Of a DNA stretch of 64,000 bases, positions 33,708 to 46,679 are shown piece by piece. Within the stretch, counting starts at the first letter, position 1. Each line of letters starts with the position of its first letter. Where the stretch lies: the NCBI GenBank assembly GCA_023512835.1, contig CM042091.1, positions 47,197,284-47,261,283 on the forward strand, in the 5' to 3' direction. The translations under genes and the position numbers were made by a program. Origin of the DNA: Taxillus chinensis (Eukaryota > Streptophyta > Magnoliopsida > Santalales > Loranthaceae). The notes beneath the pieces were generated by a model. It saw nothing but the letters and a program-made list of their open reading frames with translations, was not told where the DNA came from and ran no database searches.

Positions 33708-34420
33708 TGATTCATCTATACACGTAAAAAAAATTACGTGTGGCTGGAATTAATATTTGATTTCATATACGCTGGTTGGAATTAATATTTGGTATAAGAT
33801 TGCTAAAAAAATTATTGATTATATTTTATTGGTCAAACGTGAAAAAAAAATAGTTAATTTTTTTTCCCATATCAAAAGTACTGTTATGCAGAAAATACAA
33901 AGACTAATTATTAAGACAAGAGAGGAAGGTTGATTAGCCCCATTCTTTATAGTTTATATACTTCATCCATCAGACTAATTATCAAAATAATTAAATCATT
34001 TATTTTCTCCTGCTGCGTCTTGGTGTTGGCGGACGCCTCACAAGTAGCACAACCCAGAGGATGTGTATGCTACTTGAGGAGCAAGGCTGAAAGCATAGTT
34101 GGTGTGAACCGAAAAGGCTCCTAGACAGTTTGTGAAAGAGATGTATGAAATTCCTTTGAAGTTCAAATGTGCCGACCAGTTAAATGAAATAAGCATACTA
34201 TTAGTCGAGGACTTAACGGAGAAGAAGAGACTGACTATCCTTATACAAACTTAACGAAAACTAAAATCATCCTTCTATAAGCATAAGGCAGTGCGAAATT
34301 ATGTCTAGCTGTGTACCAACGATTTGGGTTACTTAAGCATTTACCACGTTAATAAGTGCCCTACGAATATAACTCTGATCCCGTGACACTTTGGACATGT
34401 CAGGTCTTCTTCGGCCTGCG
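33708..34420. repeat. Spacer including dispersed repeat, copy 2
   Basis: 34,030-34,400 is the partner of 17,860-18,385. It ends close to the TRIM insertion site at 34,421. No gene seen. Confidence 0.5.
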
Positions 34421-35634
34421 TGTCACGGGGTCGATTTCTGCGCCTCTCAACCCATTGGGGCACTTAGCTTCTCTATCCACGGTCCGCTAAGTTTAGCCTT
34501 TAAGGGTTGAAGCGCACGTAGGCCGGTTTCGCCCGCCACCGGGCTCATCAGGAGAACGGCTCCGGTTCCCGACCAGGTTTGTGTAAGGATGGCCAAATCC
34601 CTTCTTCAACGTCAAGTCCTCGACTAGCGGCGTGCTCCCCGCATTCAACCGGGTCGGCACGTCTGAACTCCGAAGGGGTTCCATCCGTTCTCCTCCACGA
34701 ACCGTCCGGAACCTTCTCGTTGCGCACCATCTACGCTTCAACCAACCCCTCTCCTTTACGTAGCACGAATCCATTCCTGAATCGTGCCACTAAGAAACGT
34801 CCCGCCAGCACCACGTTGCTCGGGTCGTGACATTCTCCTCCACCCAATCCTCGCAACGTCCTCGTTGCGCTTGTCGACATCGCTTCCCCGCGGGCGATGG
34901 CATCATTACCTCGACGCCCTCCCACTCGCCCAATGTCAACAGCTTGGACATCGCTTCCCTGCAGTTGCAACACCTTTACCAAGATGCCCGTCCCACTCGC
35001 CCAATGTCCAAAGGATAGGAGGCTCCCAAGATCGCTCCGACGCGCTCCTTCGTACTCCCTTGCCCAACTCGTATCACACTCTAGGATACTCCAACTCTAT
35101 AGACGCAAGGCGTGCAAGACACTATCGGTCGACTCACCTGTCGCGAGCTCCCACCTTGGGATCACGCTACTCGCGAGAGTGCTCGGCGAGTCTTCAGGAT
35201 ACGGGCCGGTTCGGCTCGATACCACTTTGTCACGGGGTCGATTTCTGCGCCTCTCAACCCATTGGGGCACTTAGCTTCTCTATCCACGGTCCGCTAAGTT
35301 TAGCCTTTAAGGGTTGAAGCGCACGTAGACTGGTTTCGCCCGCCACCGGGCTCATCAGGAGAACGGCTCCAGGTCCCGACCGGTTTGTGTAAGGATGGCC
35401 AAATCCCTTCTTCAACGTCAAGTCCTCGACTAGCGGCGTGCTCCCCGCATTCAACCGGGTCGGCACGTCCGAACTCGAAGGGGTTCCATCCGTTCTCCTC
35501 CACGAACCGCCTGGAACCTTCTCGCCGCGCACCATCTACGCTTCAACCAACCCCTCTCCTTTACGTAGCACGAATCCATTCCTGAATCGTGCCACTAAGA
35601 AACGTCCCGCCAGCACCACGCTCGGGTCGTGACA
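34421..35634 (-). mobile_element. Complete TRIM (terminal-repeat retrotransposon in miniature)
   Basis: Two LTRs of 412 and 407 bases (34421-34832 and 35228-35634), TGTCACG...CGTGACA, enclose only 395 bases. On the minus strand the LTR at the right is the 5' one: just inside it lies AAGTGGTATCGAGCC, an initiator-tRNA-Met type primer binding site with one base missing. Just inside the other LTR lies GGGTGGAGGAGAA, a polypurine tract. TGCG flanks both sides (34417-34420 and 35635-35638), a 4-bp target duplication. There is no gag or pol; the open frames inside are chance readings of GC-rich DNA. The LTRs are nearly identical, with a few small indels, so it is fairly recent. Confidence 0.88.
35209..35227 (-). 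other. TRIM primer binding site region
   Basis: On the minus strand AAGTGGTATCGAGCC follows the 5' LTR directly, close to the canonical TGGTATCAGAGC. It sets the minus orientation of the TRIM. Confidence 0.75.
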
Positions 35635-35638
35635 TGCG

Positions 35639-36910
35639 GGACGATGGAGTCGGACCAGTCAACAAAAGTAGTCTATTTCATGATGTCCTACAATGGGTCT
35701 ATTCGTCCACTTTCTCTACACCGATGGCATTCTACAACTAATTCAGATCCACCATACAATTCACGGCCAAAGTAGCCCTACCAGTATATTTCATGATGTA
35801 AAATGAATCTGTCCGATCGCACGCAGCATACCAAAAACTATATCGACAGTGGAGCTCTGGCTGCACGATCGATCGGCGACGAGGATGACAGATCGATCTA
35901 CGGAGGAGCGCCTCTAGCCCTCTGCGACGGCATTCTCGTGATGATCGACGAGCTTGCCTGTTACCGTAACGCACTAACGTGTAAATGCATAATTGACTTG
36001 ACTTAATAATTGAACAACCCCCACCCCCATGAATTGAATTGATAGGTTATTACGTCGTCATGGTTATACCCCGCATTGCTCTAAATGATAATAGGTAATG
36101 GATCGAAAGACAGGTTGACGAGGTGAGGCGTCCATCTTGCTTTAATCGCACTCGTAATTGAAATAAATTTAATTGTATTATTTTTAAAAATATAATTATT
36201 TTTAATGATAAATTTTTTAATATTTATAAATAATATAAATTTATATAAGCTCATTATTTTTTAAAACAATCATCATTTAAAAAATAAAACAAATTAACAA
36301 AAACGAGATATTATGTCCTATTTTACATGAGAATCTTAGCCTTAATTCTATTTTTTCTAATTTTATTCGTGCATATCAAAACATAAATCCTTCTAATTTT
36401 ATTCTAGCATATCAAAATATGCTATTTAAATTGACCAAACAATCACTTCTTATAGCCTAGATATATTTTCTTGAATCCTATACAATTCGCAGGTGATTTT
36501 ACAGTTGTTAATAGAAAAAAGCCAGCAAACATAAATTTAAACTTAAATTAAAAATAATGCACCATCTTAAAACAAAGTTACAAAATTTTAATTATTAGTA
36601 TAAATAGCTCTTTTTACCAAAGATAATGAGTACTTAAGAAACACCAACCCACATATATAATAATATAGATAACAAATATTATTATTATTATTAATCATGA
36701 AGATATAACAAAAGTTTAAGTCATTCATGCCAAACCATCTATAAATGATTGTAGTGTAGCTGTGACCCAAAACCAAAAGTTGATTCAATTTAATGAAAGT
36801 CCCAAGATCATTTTCCCAGGAAACATATGGAAAAGAAAAACAATTGAAAACTTAATGAATTGAAACTAGATTGAACGCCCATAAATAATTTGTAATCGGT
36901 ATCGTTATGA
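35639..36910. other. Intergenic, no gene seen
   Basis: About 350 bases of mixed composition after the TRIM, then AT-rich sequence. The last part next to 36,910 is probably the 3' UTR of the prolyl oligopeptidase gene. Confidence 0.5.
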
Positions 36911-39900
36911 TTAGTCAATCCAAGTAGCACCCAACACCTTGGCCATGAAGCTATACCTGTCGGCAGCTTCATCAATCTGTGCAAGTTGAGAAGCAGAAGC
37001 AAACACATCAAATTACGATATTAGTACATAGCTATTGACTGGTAATGAACCTTGCGCATCATAAAGAATGTTACCATCTTCTGTGTTGGCCGGCCAGCCC
37101 CATGCCCAGCCTTTCTTTCAATTCGGCCTATGATTGGATTGGTTTGGGGGCTCTTCTCCAAACTCAAGCTCAACACATATTGCAGGGTCTGTAAAACGGA
37201 TATCAAACGCAGAGCATGAAAAATGAGAATAAGGTTCAATGCAGTAAAAACCTAGCTGAGCATGCCTTGTACAAAAGATATCTCTAGGATTGAAGCATAG
37301 GTATGCATTTGATAGATGCCTTAGATTACAACACAAATGAAAGTCTGAACTTAGTCAAAAACCCCACCGCTAAAAGCTTCAATGTGTGCAACGGCACAAC
37401 TCGGTCGTCATGATCAGCAGTCAACAACATGATAGGTGGATACTGGCAAGGCAGATCAGCTGATTGTTCCCATGGTCTACGAACATTATGTAGTGGCGAA
37501 TACCTAAAGATGAAGAGAGAAACAACAAATGACAAAAACATTCAAAATCCAACTGCAAAGAATCCGAAGGAAACAAAATACCCAAAATAAACATTTTAAA
37601 TTACACGTAACTAATGAAAGGGGAGAACATTTTAAATTACAAGCAACTAATTTAAAATCACTGCAAAAGATAGATAACCTTGAAAATTAAAGGGAAGATG
37701 AGAGCATTCACATCCGGCTCATCTAATATTTGATTAGTTTAGTAAAAAAAAAATATTTTTATTTATTTCAGTTACTTTTTTAAAGCATACACATCTGACC
37801 CAGCATTTTAACTTTATATTCATTTAAATATTAATGACTCCATCCACTTAAAACATTCATTTAAAATCCATACATCCAATAACTTTTTTATTAATATTTA
37901 TATTTACTAAGTACTGCAGTAGTTAACCAAATTAAACTAGTACTATTCACACTAATAATTTATAGACTTTTGTTGAGCCAGAGGAAGAAAGTTTCTGTGA
38001 CTCAGTAATTTGACTAAAAGGCTCAATTGCAAAGTCGAATGTGAATGCTCTAAAAAACATTAAATGTGAGGCATTACTTTCAAACTTTCACAACCATTAC
38101 GAGAGGAGAATGATAATTTTATTTAACAGGTCAAACAAAACAGGAGACTGATAGGTAGATTTCTCGAGGGCATTGAAAATCTGATTATGGCATGCAAAGC
38201 TTTATAGATTGCATTGCAAGAGCAAATTTACTTAGACTTGTACAGATCACTAAAAATTATATTAATGATTTTAACTATTTTATTTATATCTGCTACCCGA
38301 TAAATAAAGTTTGGTGAAACATATACATTTGAGCCACAGAGGAAGTGGTCTCGGATAAGATCAGAAGGTGTCATCCAAAGCCTTAAAGATACAGATTATA
38401 AAATTTATAGAGTTATACAATTTTAAATCATTTCCCATTTTAAACATGACTCCAACCAGTATGAAAAAAGACAAAGCGTATGATTCTGTTTCTACTCACT
38501 TGATTAGCCACTGAAATTCTTCTTCTTTTTCAGAACAGCCATAATCAGAAGTCCATGCATGGCCTACAAGAAAAAATCTAAATCAACTGCTGTTATAAAT
38601 TAAATCTTTCACAGGGGTGGGCGCAAGTAATGTGTACACCAACCTACAGTGAACCGGTGAAACCTCAGCATGTCCATTACACCAACATGAGCCAAGGCAC
38701 ATCCAAAAAGATCAGGCCTCTACAACCATTGGTTTTCCAATTATGATATTTTATTATAAGATAAAACCATATATGACATCAACTAAATGAATTTATCACT
38801 GCATACCTGATTTATGCAAGCCCCAACCAGAAGCCCACCATTACTTCCACCTTCAATGCACAATTTTTTGGACTGAGTATAACCAGCAGACACAAGATAC
38901 TCAGCACATGAAATGAAGTCGTCGAAGCAATTTTGCTTTTTCCCAAGTGAGCCAGCCTTATGCCATTCTTCGCCATATTCTCCACCACCACGTATGTTGG
39001 CAATGCAGTATATAACACCTAAGTGCCTAGTCAGTACAGTTCGGCTGACGCTGAATGTAGGTGTTATGCTGATGTTAAATCCACCATACCCATATAATAA
39101 GCAGGGATGTGATCCATCCAAAACTATGTTCTTTTTAGCCACTATAAATATTGGAATCCTGGTACCATCCTTGCTTGACACAAAAACCTGGTAATGAAGA
39201 AGTCATCATGACGGAGAAAAAAAGCAAATAGCACAGCCAATCATATGATGCATAAATTTTGGCTACACAAGTTCAACCAATTTGCTGAATTTTAAAAGAG
39301 ACCTTAAAAAGAAAATACATTTTATGGATTGAAAAATGGCATGATTCAAGGCAGCAGGTGAAAATATTATACTCCTGCTTCTAGGTATTACATGATGCTA
39401 TTCAGTTATCAAAATATCAAAAAATAAAATGCCAGATGGGGAAGCAAATGTTATAGAAACAGAAGACCACAATGACATTGAAGTTCAAGACAATAATCAG
39501 ATAAAAGTATAAAACTATCGATTTGATACTCGGTTTGCTTTCGCTTGAATAATACAAGTAAAAACAAATAAATCACGTCAACATGCAGATCAAGAAACAA
39601 AAATAGTCAAGCCATCAAGCTCATAAAATTTAATAGTGATAATATAAGAACCTGATTAACATGGAACTCTGTGCGATCAAATCTGGGAACATTAATTTCT
39701 TTGAATATCTTCATTTCTGGAATTTCAGATTCTAAGTTGCACTGGTATATAATCCCCGGTGTAAGGAAGCTAGTAAACCCAATAAAAACACTGCTGTCTT
39801 TGCGCCGTGCAGAAGTTGCAAAGACTGAACCAATGTCTAAGGGTAAATGATGCAACAAGGAACCTGTTTTCAAATCTCTAATCTGTAGAACACACTTGAC

Positions 39901-42385
39901 ATCACTCAAGTAATTGGTAAGAAGTTGATTGCCATTAACAGCATGAACTGATTCAAGCACATCTTTCTCAGATTCTTGGAGAACATCAGTCCAAGCATTT
40001 GGTTCCTTCAAATCTACACGGACTACTTTATATTTTGGAGCATCTTTATTAGTGAGAAAGGTAAACAAGGTGTCATCATTTGCAACAGCCATATAGCTTG
40101 CATCAAAATTATCAACAACCGTGTTGAAAGGGAGTAGGCCTTTCCCATCTTTCAAACCCTCAAGACCATCAGGGAGCAACGAAATGTCACAGTAGTAAAC
40201 CTTGTTGACTACTTCACAACTTTCACTAATATACAGAAGAACATACTGCCACATCATATTATACATAACACTGAGTTAATTCATATGGGTTCAAAAAAAA
40301 TATACAAATTAATAAAGCAGCTCAGCAGCCATCAATATAAATAAATCTATATTCCCATATTTTGACATATAGACTAGATTGGGTGAACAGAAAAAGGCTT
40401 TTTAAACTAAATTGGAATCAAAACATAGAGATCAAGACAACCTTTTTCAAGCCAGAACAATGTGAAACATAAAGTAAAGTATTGTGGGTGCTTTGAATTG
40501 CAAAAACTCACTACAAAAGGGAAGAGAGACAAATGAGAGCATGCTTGGGTAGATACCTATCAGTTGATAAAGGTAACAATGAACTTGAATAAATTACACA
40601 ATGTATAACTTGCTGTTGCTTTAATTAATGACAACAAAATGAGGCTAATGAGAGAGTTCAAGTTGACTGGCCTAACGATGATTGGTGAAATTCATACTAG
40701 TTGAATCCCAAACTCTGAGCTTTATTTCACATCTAATATATAAAATTCATATCCAACGAAGCATCTGCAGTCCAACAACTCCAACCACTGAAGACGAGCT
40801 TACCTTCCCATCTTCCATTATTTGGGTGCTAAAAAAGTGCTTAGGGTTTTCAGGATCTTTCCAGCATAATATATCTTCAGATTGGTCCGTACCCAGAAAA
40901 TGATAATATACTTCTTGATTAAGACTAGCATGGGTCTCAGTCCCAGCATCCAGATCCTCATGCTCTCTACAAAAGTGAAAGCCAATCAGGCATCGCATCA
41001 CTACTATGTTTCGGTCACAAACCATATCCATTTTTTATTATATAAAAATAATGACCATAAATAAATACCATTATTCATCTTGAATTTTCTGATTAAGAAA
41101 CTATCTCCAGTGATGTTCAATATCCTGGTGATTATTCAATATTAACAATTCCAGTCAAAATATCTGAATTACATGATGCTTTGATGATCCACTTTCCAAT
41201 TAATTTGATTTTATGGTTAACAAATCAAGTATAAAACATCAGAAGAACTTTCGCTGATACTCCGAGAAACCAGCTTAAATACAAATGAATTTTGAATTAA
41301 AACGCTGGTGTTACTTACTTGGGAGCCGGGTAGCGGCAATAAAAGAATCCTTTGCTATCATGGGTCCAACTAATACTTGTGAACTTAACCTGTGCCAAGT
41401 CAAGTGATAATGCCATTTTTAGAAATTGTTTTTGTTCTCTCCCCCTGAAACACACCTGTGCATTTTTGTGTTTTTGCAAGCGGATAATAACTGGACGGTG
41501 TGGGGGGGAGTTAAGTTGGTTAGGACATAGTAGTCAATATGTGGGGCAGTTAGTTTAGTTAGCAGTTAGTAGTGAAGGAGTGATTACCCATGAAAGATTA
41601 TCAGGCAGGTGGACCCCCCTATCCTCGATGTGCATGACTTTAATGGAGACCCAATCACTGCCGCTGGAACTGAGTCCGTAGGCCAAGTATTTGGCATCTT
41701 CACTGACGGCATATGTGTTGAGAGAGACGGTTCCATCGTTGCTGAGCCCATTGGGATCAAGCAAAACCTCCGCTTCCTCATCCAACGTATTCTGCGCCCC
41801 CACGGGGGAATGAATTACGTTAACAAATCTAGAGGACACGTAAAAGAAACCAACAATTTTTTGGGTAGGCCTTTTTTTGGGTTGTGGGTTTTGGGTTCTT
41901 TTAGTTTTCGGTTGTCACTAGGTAGTTGTTTACCTGAACATAAAGAACATTCTGGGGCTGGAGACCGGTGTTATGGAAGTGAAAGTATTTGTTGCCCTGC
42001 CTGAAGGGGGGTTCGAAACGCGGATGATCGAAAAGGGCGGTGATTTTCTGGCGAAGCTTCTCCCTCACCTCGCACTCGCTTAGCACCGACTCGCTCAACT
42101 TCACCTGCTTCCCCACGAAATCTTTTACCTCTTCCGCGTCAGGATCTTCGAGCCTAATTTTAATATTCAAATCCCCAAACTGATTAAAAAAATTTACCCA
42201 AATTACTTAACATAGTATTATTATGCAACAAAGAGTGGGGAGGTTAGATAGAGACAGACAGTGAGTCTATACCATCGATAAGGATCAGGGACGGAAACGC
42301 CGTGATAGTTGTCCACTACGGAATCGTCTCTTCTAGCGGAAGGGTATTGCAGGGGGGTGTCGATAAGGCCAGAGAGGCACCCCAT
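36911..42385 (-). CDS. POP: Prolyl oligopeptidase (prolyl endopeptidase), 733 aa, 12 exons
   Basis: Exons 42385-42273, 42153-41934, 41791-41588, 41389-41319, 40966-40804, 40245-39652, 39187-38807, 38719-38644, 38563-38500, 37503-37368, 37188-37075 and 36976-36911 sum to 2,202 nt, all GT-AG, no stop. The enzyme (family S9A) cleaves after proline in short peptides, normally in the cytosol. N-terminal part [16 protein letters not shown] and [14 protein letters not shown]; beta-propeller through about residue 430; alpha/beta hydrolase fold after that. Catalytic serine in EGGSNGGLL (about S570), aspartate in [10 protein letters not shown] (about D661), histidine in KAGHGAGRP (about H703). The start is the first ATG (MGCLSGLID). 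The longer open frame upstream has no ATG. The length fits the family. Confidence 0.96.
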
Positions 42386-42736
42386 TGCGGCTGCTGCTGT
42401 TGGCTGCAGACCGCAGAGGAGAGGAGAGGAGAGGGGAGGTTCGGTCTTCGGTGACAGAGACCAGACAAGGCGGGTGGGCAGCTGGTGGCTGCAATTCGTT
42501 GGAATCAGAAATGGCGAAAGAAACAAAGTCTAGGGCGGGCGGGAGGGGGTAAGTGCATTAGCTAAAATTTTAAATAAATTTAATATAATATTTGTATTTT
42601 TCTTTAAACTTTATTAAAATTTAAAGTATAAATATATAAATTTATAAATTTTCTTTGAAATTTTAATAAAAATATTACAATTTGTGAATAATATTGCTTT
42701 AAAGCATCTCCAATACTTATATGTATTTTATCTCTA

Positions 42737-43590
42737 CCCCTTTGTTTGGTATGGTATAGAAAATGTCTGAAAAAATTTTAGATGGAAAAAGCATGGAAAT
42801 AAAAGGGATGAAAAGAAAAAGGGTGAAAAATTAATTTTCTATAGTGTTGTTTGGTTAAAATAGAAAAAGGGTAAAAAAAAAATTATATGTTGATAATTTA
42901 GATTGAAATAAACAATAGTAAAATAAAAAATATAAATAGATAAAATATCATATCTACCCTTATCCATACCCTCAAAACAACATAAATGCCTAACGAGAAT
43001 CATTTATGAGATTATATATATATTTTCTTTATCAAAACCCATGTTGATGTTTCCCGCAGGCGACACGGCTGGAGTCCAATGCAGAGTACGAGTGGTGGCA
43101 TCTATGTCTAGAGTCCCATCTATGGATGGAGTCCCACTACTAGCATCTATGCCATTCTCAAATCTCTCCACGTCAATATACTCCTAGGTATCTGCTCCAC
43201 TACGAACTACTCCTTGTTGCCCCCACTCACCGATCTGCTTCACGACGATGTGTTTCATACTGATCTGCTCCATGTCGATTTACTTCTCGCCACTCCCCAT
43301 CTGTCCACCACCATCGATCTGCTCCACGACTAGTTGCCCGCGCCGTCCATCACCGAACCAATCCGCGCTGAGGCACATTGAACGAAGGCAGGTCGGAGGA
43401 TATTTATGGAATAAAGGGCTAGAGATAATTTTCCACAAATAATTACACTGATTTGCCTGTCATAAAAATCTAGTCGTTAAAGGCTACTATATATTTTCTA
43501 TCCCTTCCAAACAGTGGAAAACTTATTTTCTGCTTGTTTTCCATACTATCTTAGTTTTCCACGGCAAGTCAATGCTTACCAAACAAGGGA
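42737..43590. mobile_element. TIR element or MITE, about 850 bp
   Basis: Left end CCCCTTTGTTTGGTATGG and right end the complement of TCCCTTGTTTGGTAAG are inverted, with further matching GAAAA/TTTTC words inside. TA flanks both sides. The interior (about 43,050-43,400) is GC-richer, with repeated words such as GTCCCA..ATCTATG and ATCTGCTCCA, and has no transposase. The superfamily is uncertain (a TA duplication could be Stowaway-like, but this is long for one). Confidence 0.55.
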
Positions 43591-43592
43591 TA

Positions 43593-44409
43593 TGTCACGC
43601 CCCAGATTTCTCAACACTGAGGAACCGATTAGTGATGCCCCATGCCTCGTATCCAGGAGGACAAGGGGTTGGTGAATGGTCACCTAATAGGGCTCCCTCA
43701 AGGGTGCTGCCCCAAAACCTGCTATAATCTCATACATGATATGCACAACCACACAATAACCACTCCATGTAATAAAACTGTGTTACATGATAAATAGGGT
43801 CACCATCCCTAAAATACGGTGTCTCAAATAAATACATAAATTCCACACGGATACATGAGTTCTCAATAATTATAATATTTCAAATAACAATTCAAACACA
43901 CATGCTCCTCAGCGGTGAAGTCTCCTAACGCTTGCTAGGTCTTGTAAAAAAAAAAACATTAAAAGTGGATGAGCAAACTATAGCTCAGTAGGGGTTATGC
44001 CTCCCTGGACTAACCCAATATCTCTTCCATAATATGCTAAGTGCAAATACGTGCAGTGTAGTGTAGTGTAGTTTGAGTAACGGTGAACCACACTCAAAAG
44101 AATCAAAGGTGATTCCCTCAATGGAACCTAAATACCCGTGTTTACTTTTGGACCGTCCCCTCAATGGGACCTCAATAACTCATGTCCATCCCATGGACTG
44201 TTCCCTAAATGGAACCTCAATATATCATGTCCAATCCAGAACTATCCGCTCAATGGAACCTCAACATCTTATGTCCAACCCAGGACTATCCCCTCAATGG
44301 GACCTCAATATTGCATATCCAAATGGAATAGTATACACACAAGTATCTCATCACACATCAAAATTTAAGAATAATAATCTCCACACATATATCCCAATAC
44401 TCAATGCAC

Positions 44410-44447
<38 letters not shown>

Positions 44448-45140
44448 ACAACACCTTTACTCAAATGTCACAACACAACATACTCATATACACATATAAA
44501 TCAACAAATCTCAATACATATTGATATCAAGGTCACTAATCACAATGCAAATAGCTTCCCGAATCGTTTTACCAAAATAGAATTCGAAATCTCAACATTT
44601 AGAATTTCTACAACCTTTGAAACAGATTCAACGGGACAGAACCACCTACCTCTACTGGAAAAATGAATTGGAAGCTTGCACTTTGCGTTCTTGACCCAAG
44701 GATTCAATTTTCACCTTTTACACCATGTTCTCTCTCTCTCTCTCTAAAAGTTCGACGACGGCTAGGGTTTCTCCCTCCCCCAACAATATTGAATATATAT
44801 ATATAACAAAGAAGACACGCTACACTAGGTCGATGTGGCCTAGAACACGCGTCGACCCCGGATCACTAATGCTGCGAATCAATCCGAGCTAGCAATGCTA
44901 CGGATTACTCCAGACTACTGAGGCTTGCTCCGTCTAAGTGATCACTCGGATCCTTACTCCGTACTAAGGGATCGCTCGGATCCTTACTAATGCTTCGAAT
45001 TTGACCACGATGATTCGGATTTGACCATGATCCTCCCTTGCTCACTCCAACATACTAGAAAACACATAAAAATAAGAATTTTAGTACCATAAGACACCTC
45101 TCAACCTCTAACTCTCTGAACTAGGGCACGGTTCCTCACA
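43593..45140 (-). mobile_element. Probable solo LTR (minus), about 1.55 kb
   Basis: Plus strand TGTCACGCCCC...GGTTCCTCACA, so on the minus strand it ends GGGGCGTGACA like the gypsy LTRs at the left of the window. GATA precedes it directly and recurs one base after its right end, an imperfect target duplication. It abuts the inverted-repeat element on the left. It contains a tandem repeat, a TA run (44,412-44,446) and a CT run but no coding region. Confidence 0.65.
44105..44325. repeat. Five-unit tandem repeat, about 48-bp period
   Basis: Five units built on CCCTCAATGGGACCTCAATA followed by a variable CATGTCCAACCCAGGACTAT part. Lies within the solo LTR. Confidence 0.8.
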
Positions 45141-46679
45141 TGATACATGTAAATAAAATTTTATATGTGAAATAGGGGTGATCAAGAACCGAACCAAACC
45201 GTTTGGACCGGAAAAATAGTTTTTAATATAAGATTGATTTATTTGGTTCTCATTTTTGAAGAACCGATAGTATTTGATCGGTTTATGTTTTTGGCCGTTG
45301 GATTATCAAAACGATCGAACATACTGTCATTAGATTTAATATAGTCTGATAAGTTTATACATCCTCCGTTGCCCCGTAGTATGTTGTTTAGCAATGTATG
45401 AACTTGATAATGTTTTTCGAGTCTCGTGTTTTATTTGTTGGAGGTAATGACATTTCAAATTCAAATTTAATATCTCGTTTTCTTAGATAAATGTCTAATG
45501 TTTTAAGATTTTTTTTTGGGATGGTGCCCTAGAAGTTGATAGGTGATGATATTTGAGGTGAATGTATTTTTTATTTTTAATTTATCGTTAAAATTCAAAA
45601 ATCGATTCAAACTGATGAACCGAACAAAATTTTATGCACTGAATCTAACCGAGAATTGATGGCTTTTAACCTTTATTGGTTTGTTTTGATTTGCATTTTT
45701 TCCAAACTGAATGTCTTTGATTTGGTTTAAAAATTACGTACAAATCAACCGAACCAACCGATGATCACCCATAATGTGAAGAGCTAATTTTTGAGTTTAA
45801 CTCCAACACTAATCTTTATATTATATTTAATATTTTTTTATTTTCTTCTTTCCCTTTCTTCTTTCTCCACCACACTCCTCAAATCGTTGCAGCGCCCCCG
45901 CCCTCCGACATCATCCGCTCGTCCCCGATCTTGCCATCAGCAGTCGACCCTCGCCTTAACCTCATCAAGGGTCTCGACAGCGCCCTCCTCCTCGACAAGA
46001 TGGTGGAGGTCGACACCCGTCTCAGTCACTCTCTTACACAGAGGTTCGACTAGCGGTAGAGCGGCGTGAGGAAGCGCAGATGCATGGATCGGCCGGATTT
46101 GAGGAGGGCAGCACTACGTTAGGGCTTCGAGGGGAGGCGTGGATCGGACGGATTTGAGGATGGCAGCACGTCAGTAGGGCGCTGAGTTTGAAAGAGAGGA
46201 GAGAGGAATATGATAAAATAATATGATATTATATAGATAATGAATAGTGACTCTTCAAATATGGAGAGTTAATATAGTATTTTCAAATGTAAAGAATCAT
46301 GTAAAGAGTCTGTTGGAGCATAGATTTAAAGTTTTGCTTTTTACATATAGATAATAGAGAGTGTGTTAGAGTTGATGAATAAATTTGTTGAAACTTTTAT
46401 CTAATTTGATTTTGATTTTATTTTGGACTGTAAAGGCTATAATATATGGGTGGGTCTACTTTTTACCAAGCCCACTCCGCATCTTTGTTGGGCCAGCCCG
46501 ATCACAGGATGGATTCAAAAATCCAATCTCCTTAGTGGTAGTGGTAGTGTTCTGCTTAAATGCGATTTTTGTCATTCCCTTCCTTCCCTTCCTCGCGTTT
46601 CGTCCTCAACACTAAACACACACACAACACACACTCTCTCCGATCGACCCTCGAGACTCGAAGAGGCTCATTCCTCGAA
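45141..46679. other. Intergenic region
   Basis: No gene supported. A GC-richer island at 45,890-46,180 contains a short duplicated block (GGATCGGCCGGATTTGAGGA and GGATCGGACGGATTTGAGGA) about 60 bases apart. The last 80 bases before 46,680 are probably the 5' UTR of the next gene. Confidence 0.5.

Noticed and set aside
34784..35317. 177-codon open frame in GC-rich DNA
   Set aside because: Spans the TRIM interior and parts of both LTRs; no domain, and TRIMs are non-coding.
41609..42004. 131-codon plus-strand open frame
   Set aside because: Antisense to exons 2 and 3 of prolyl oligopeptidase.
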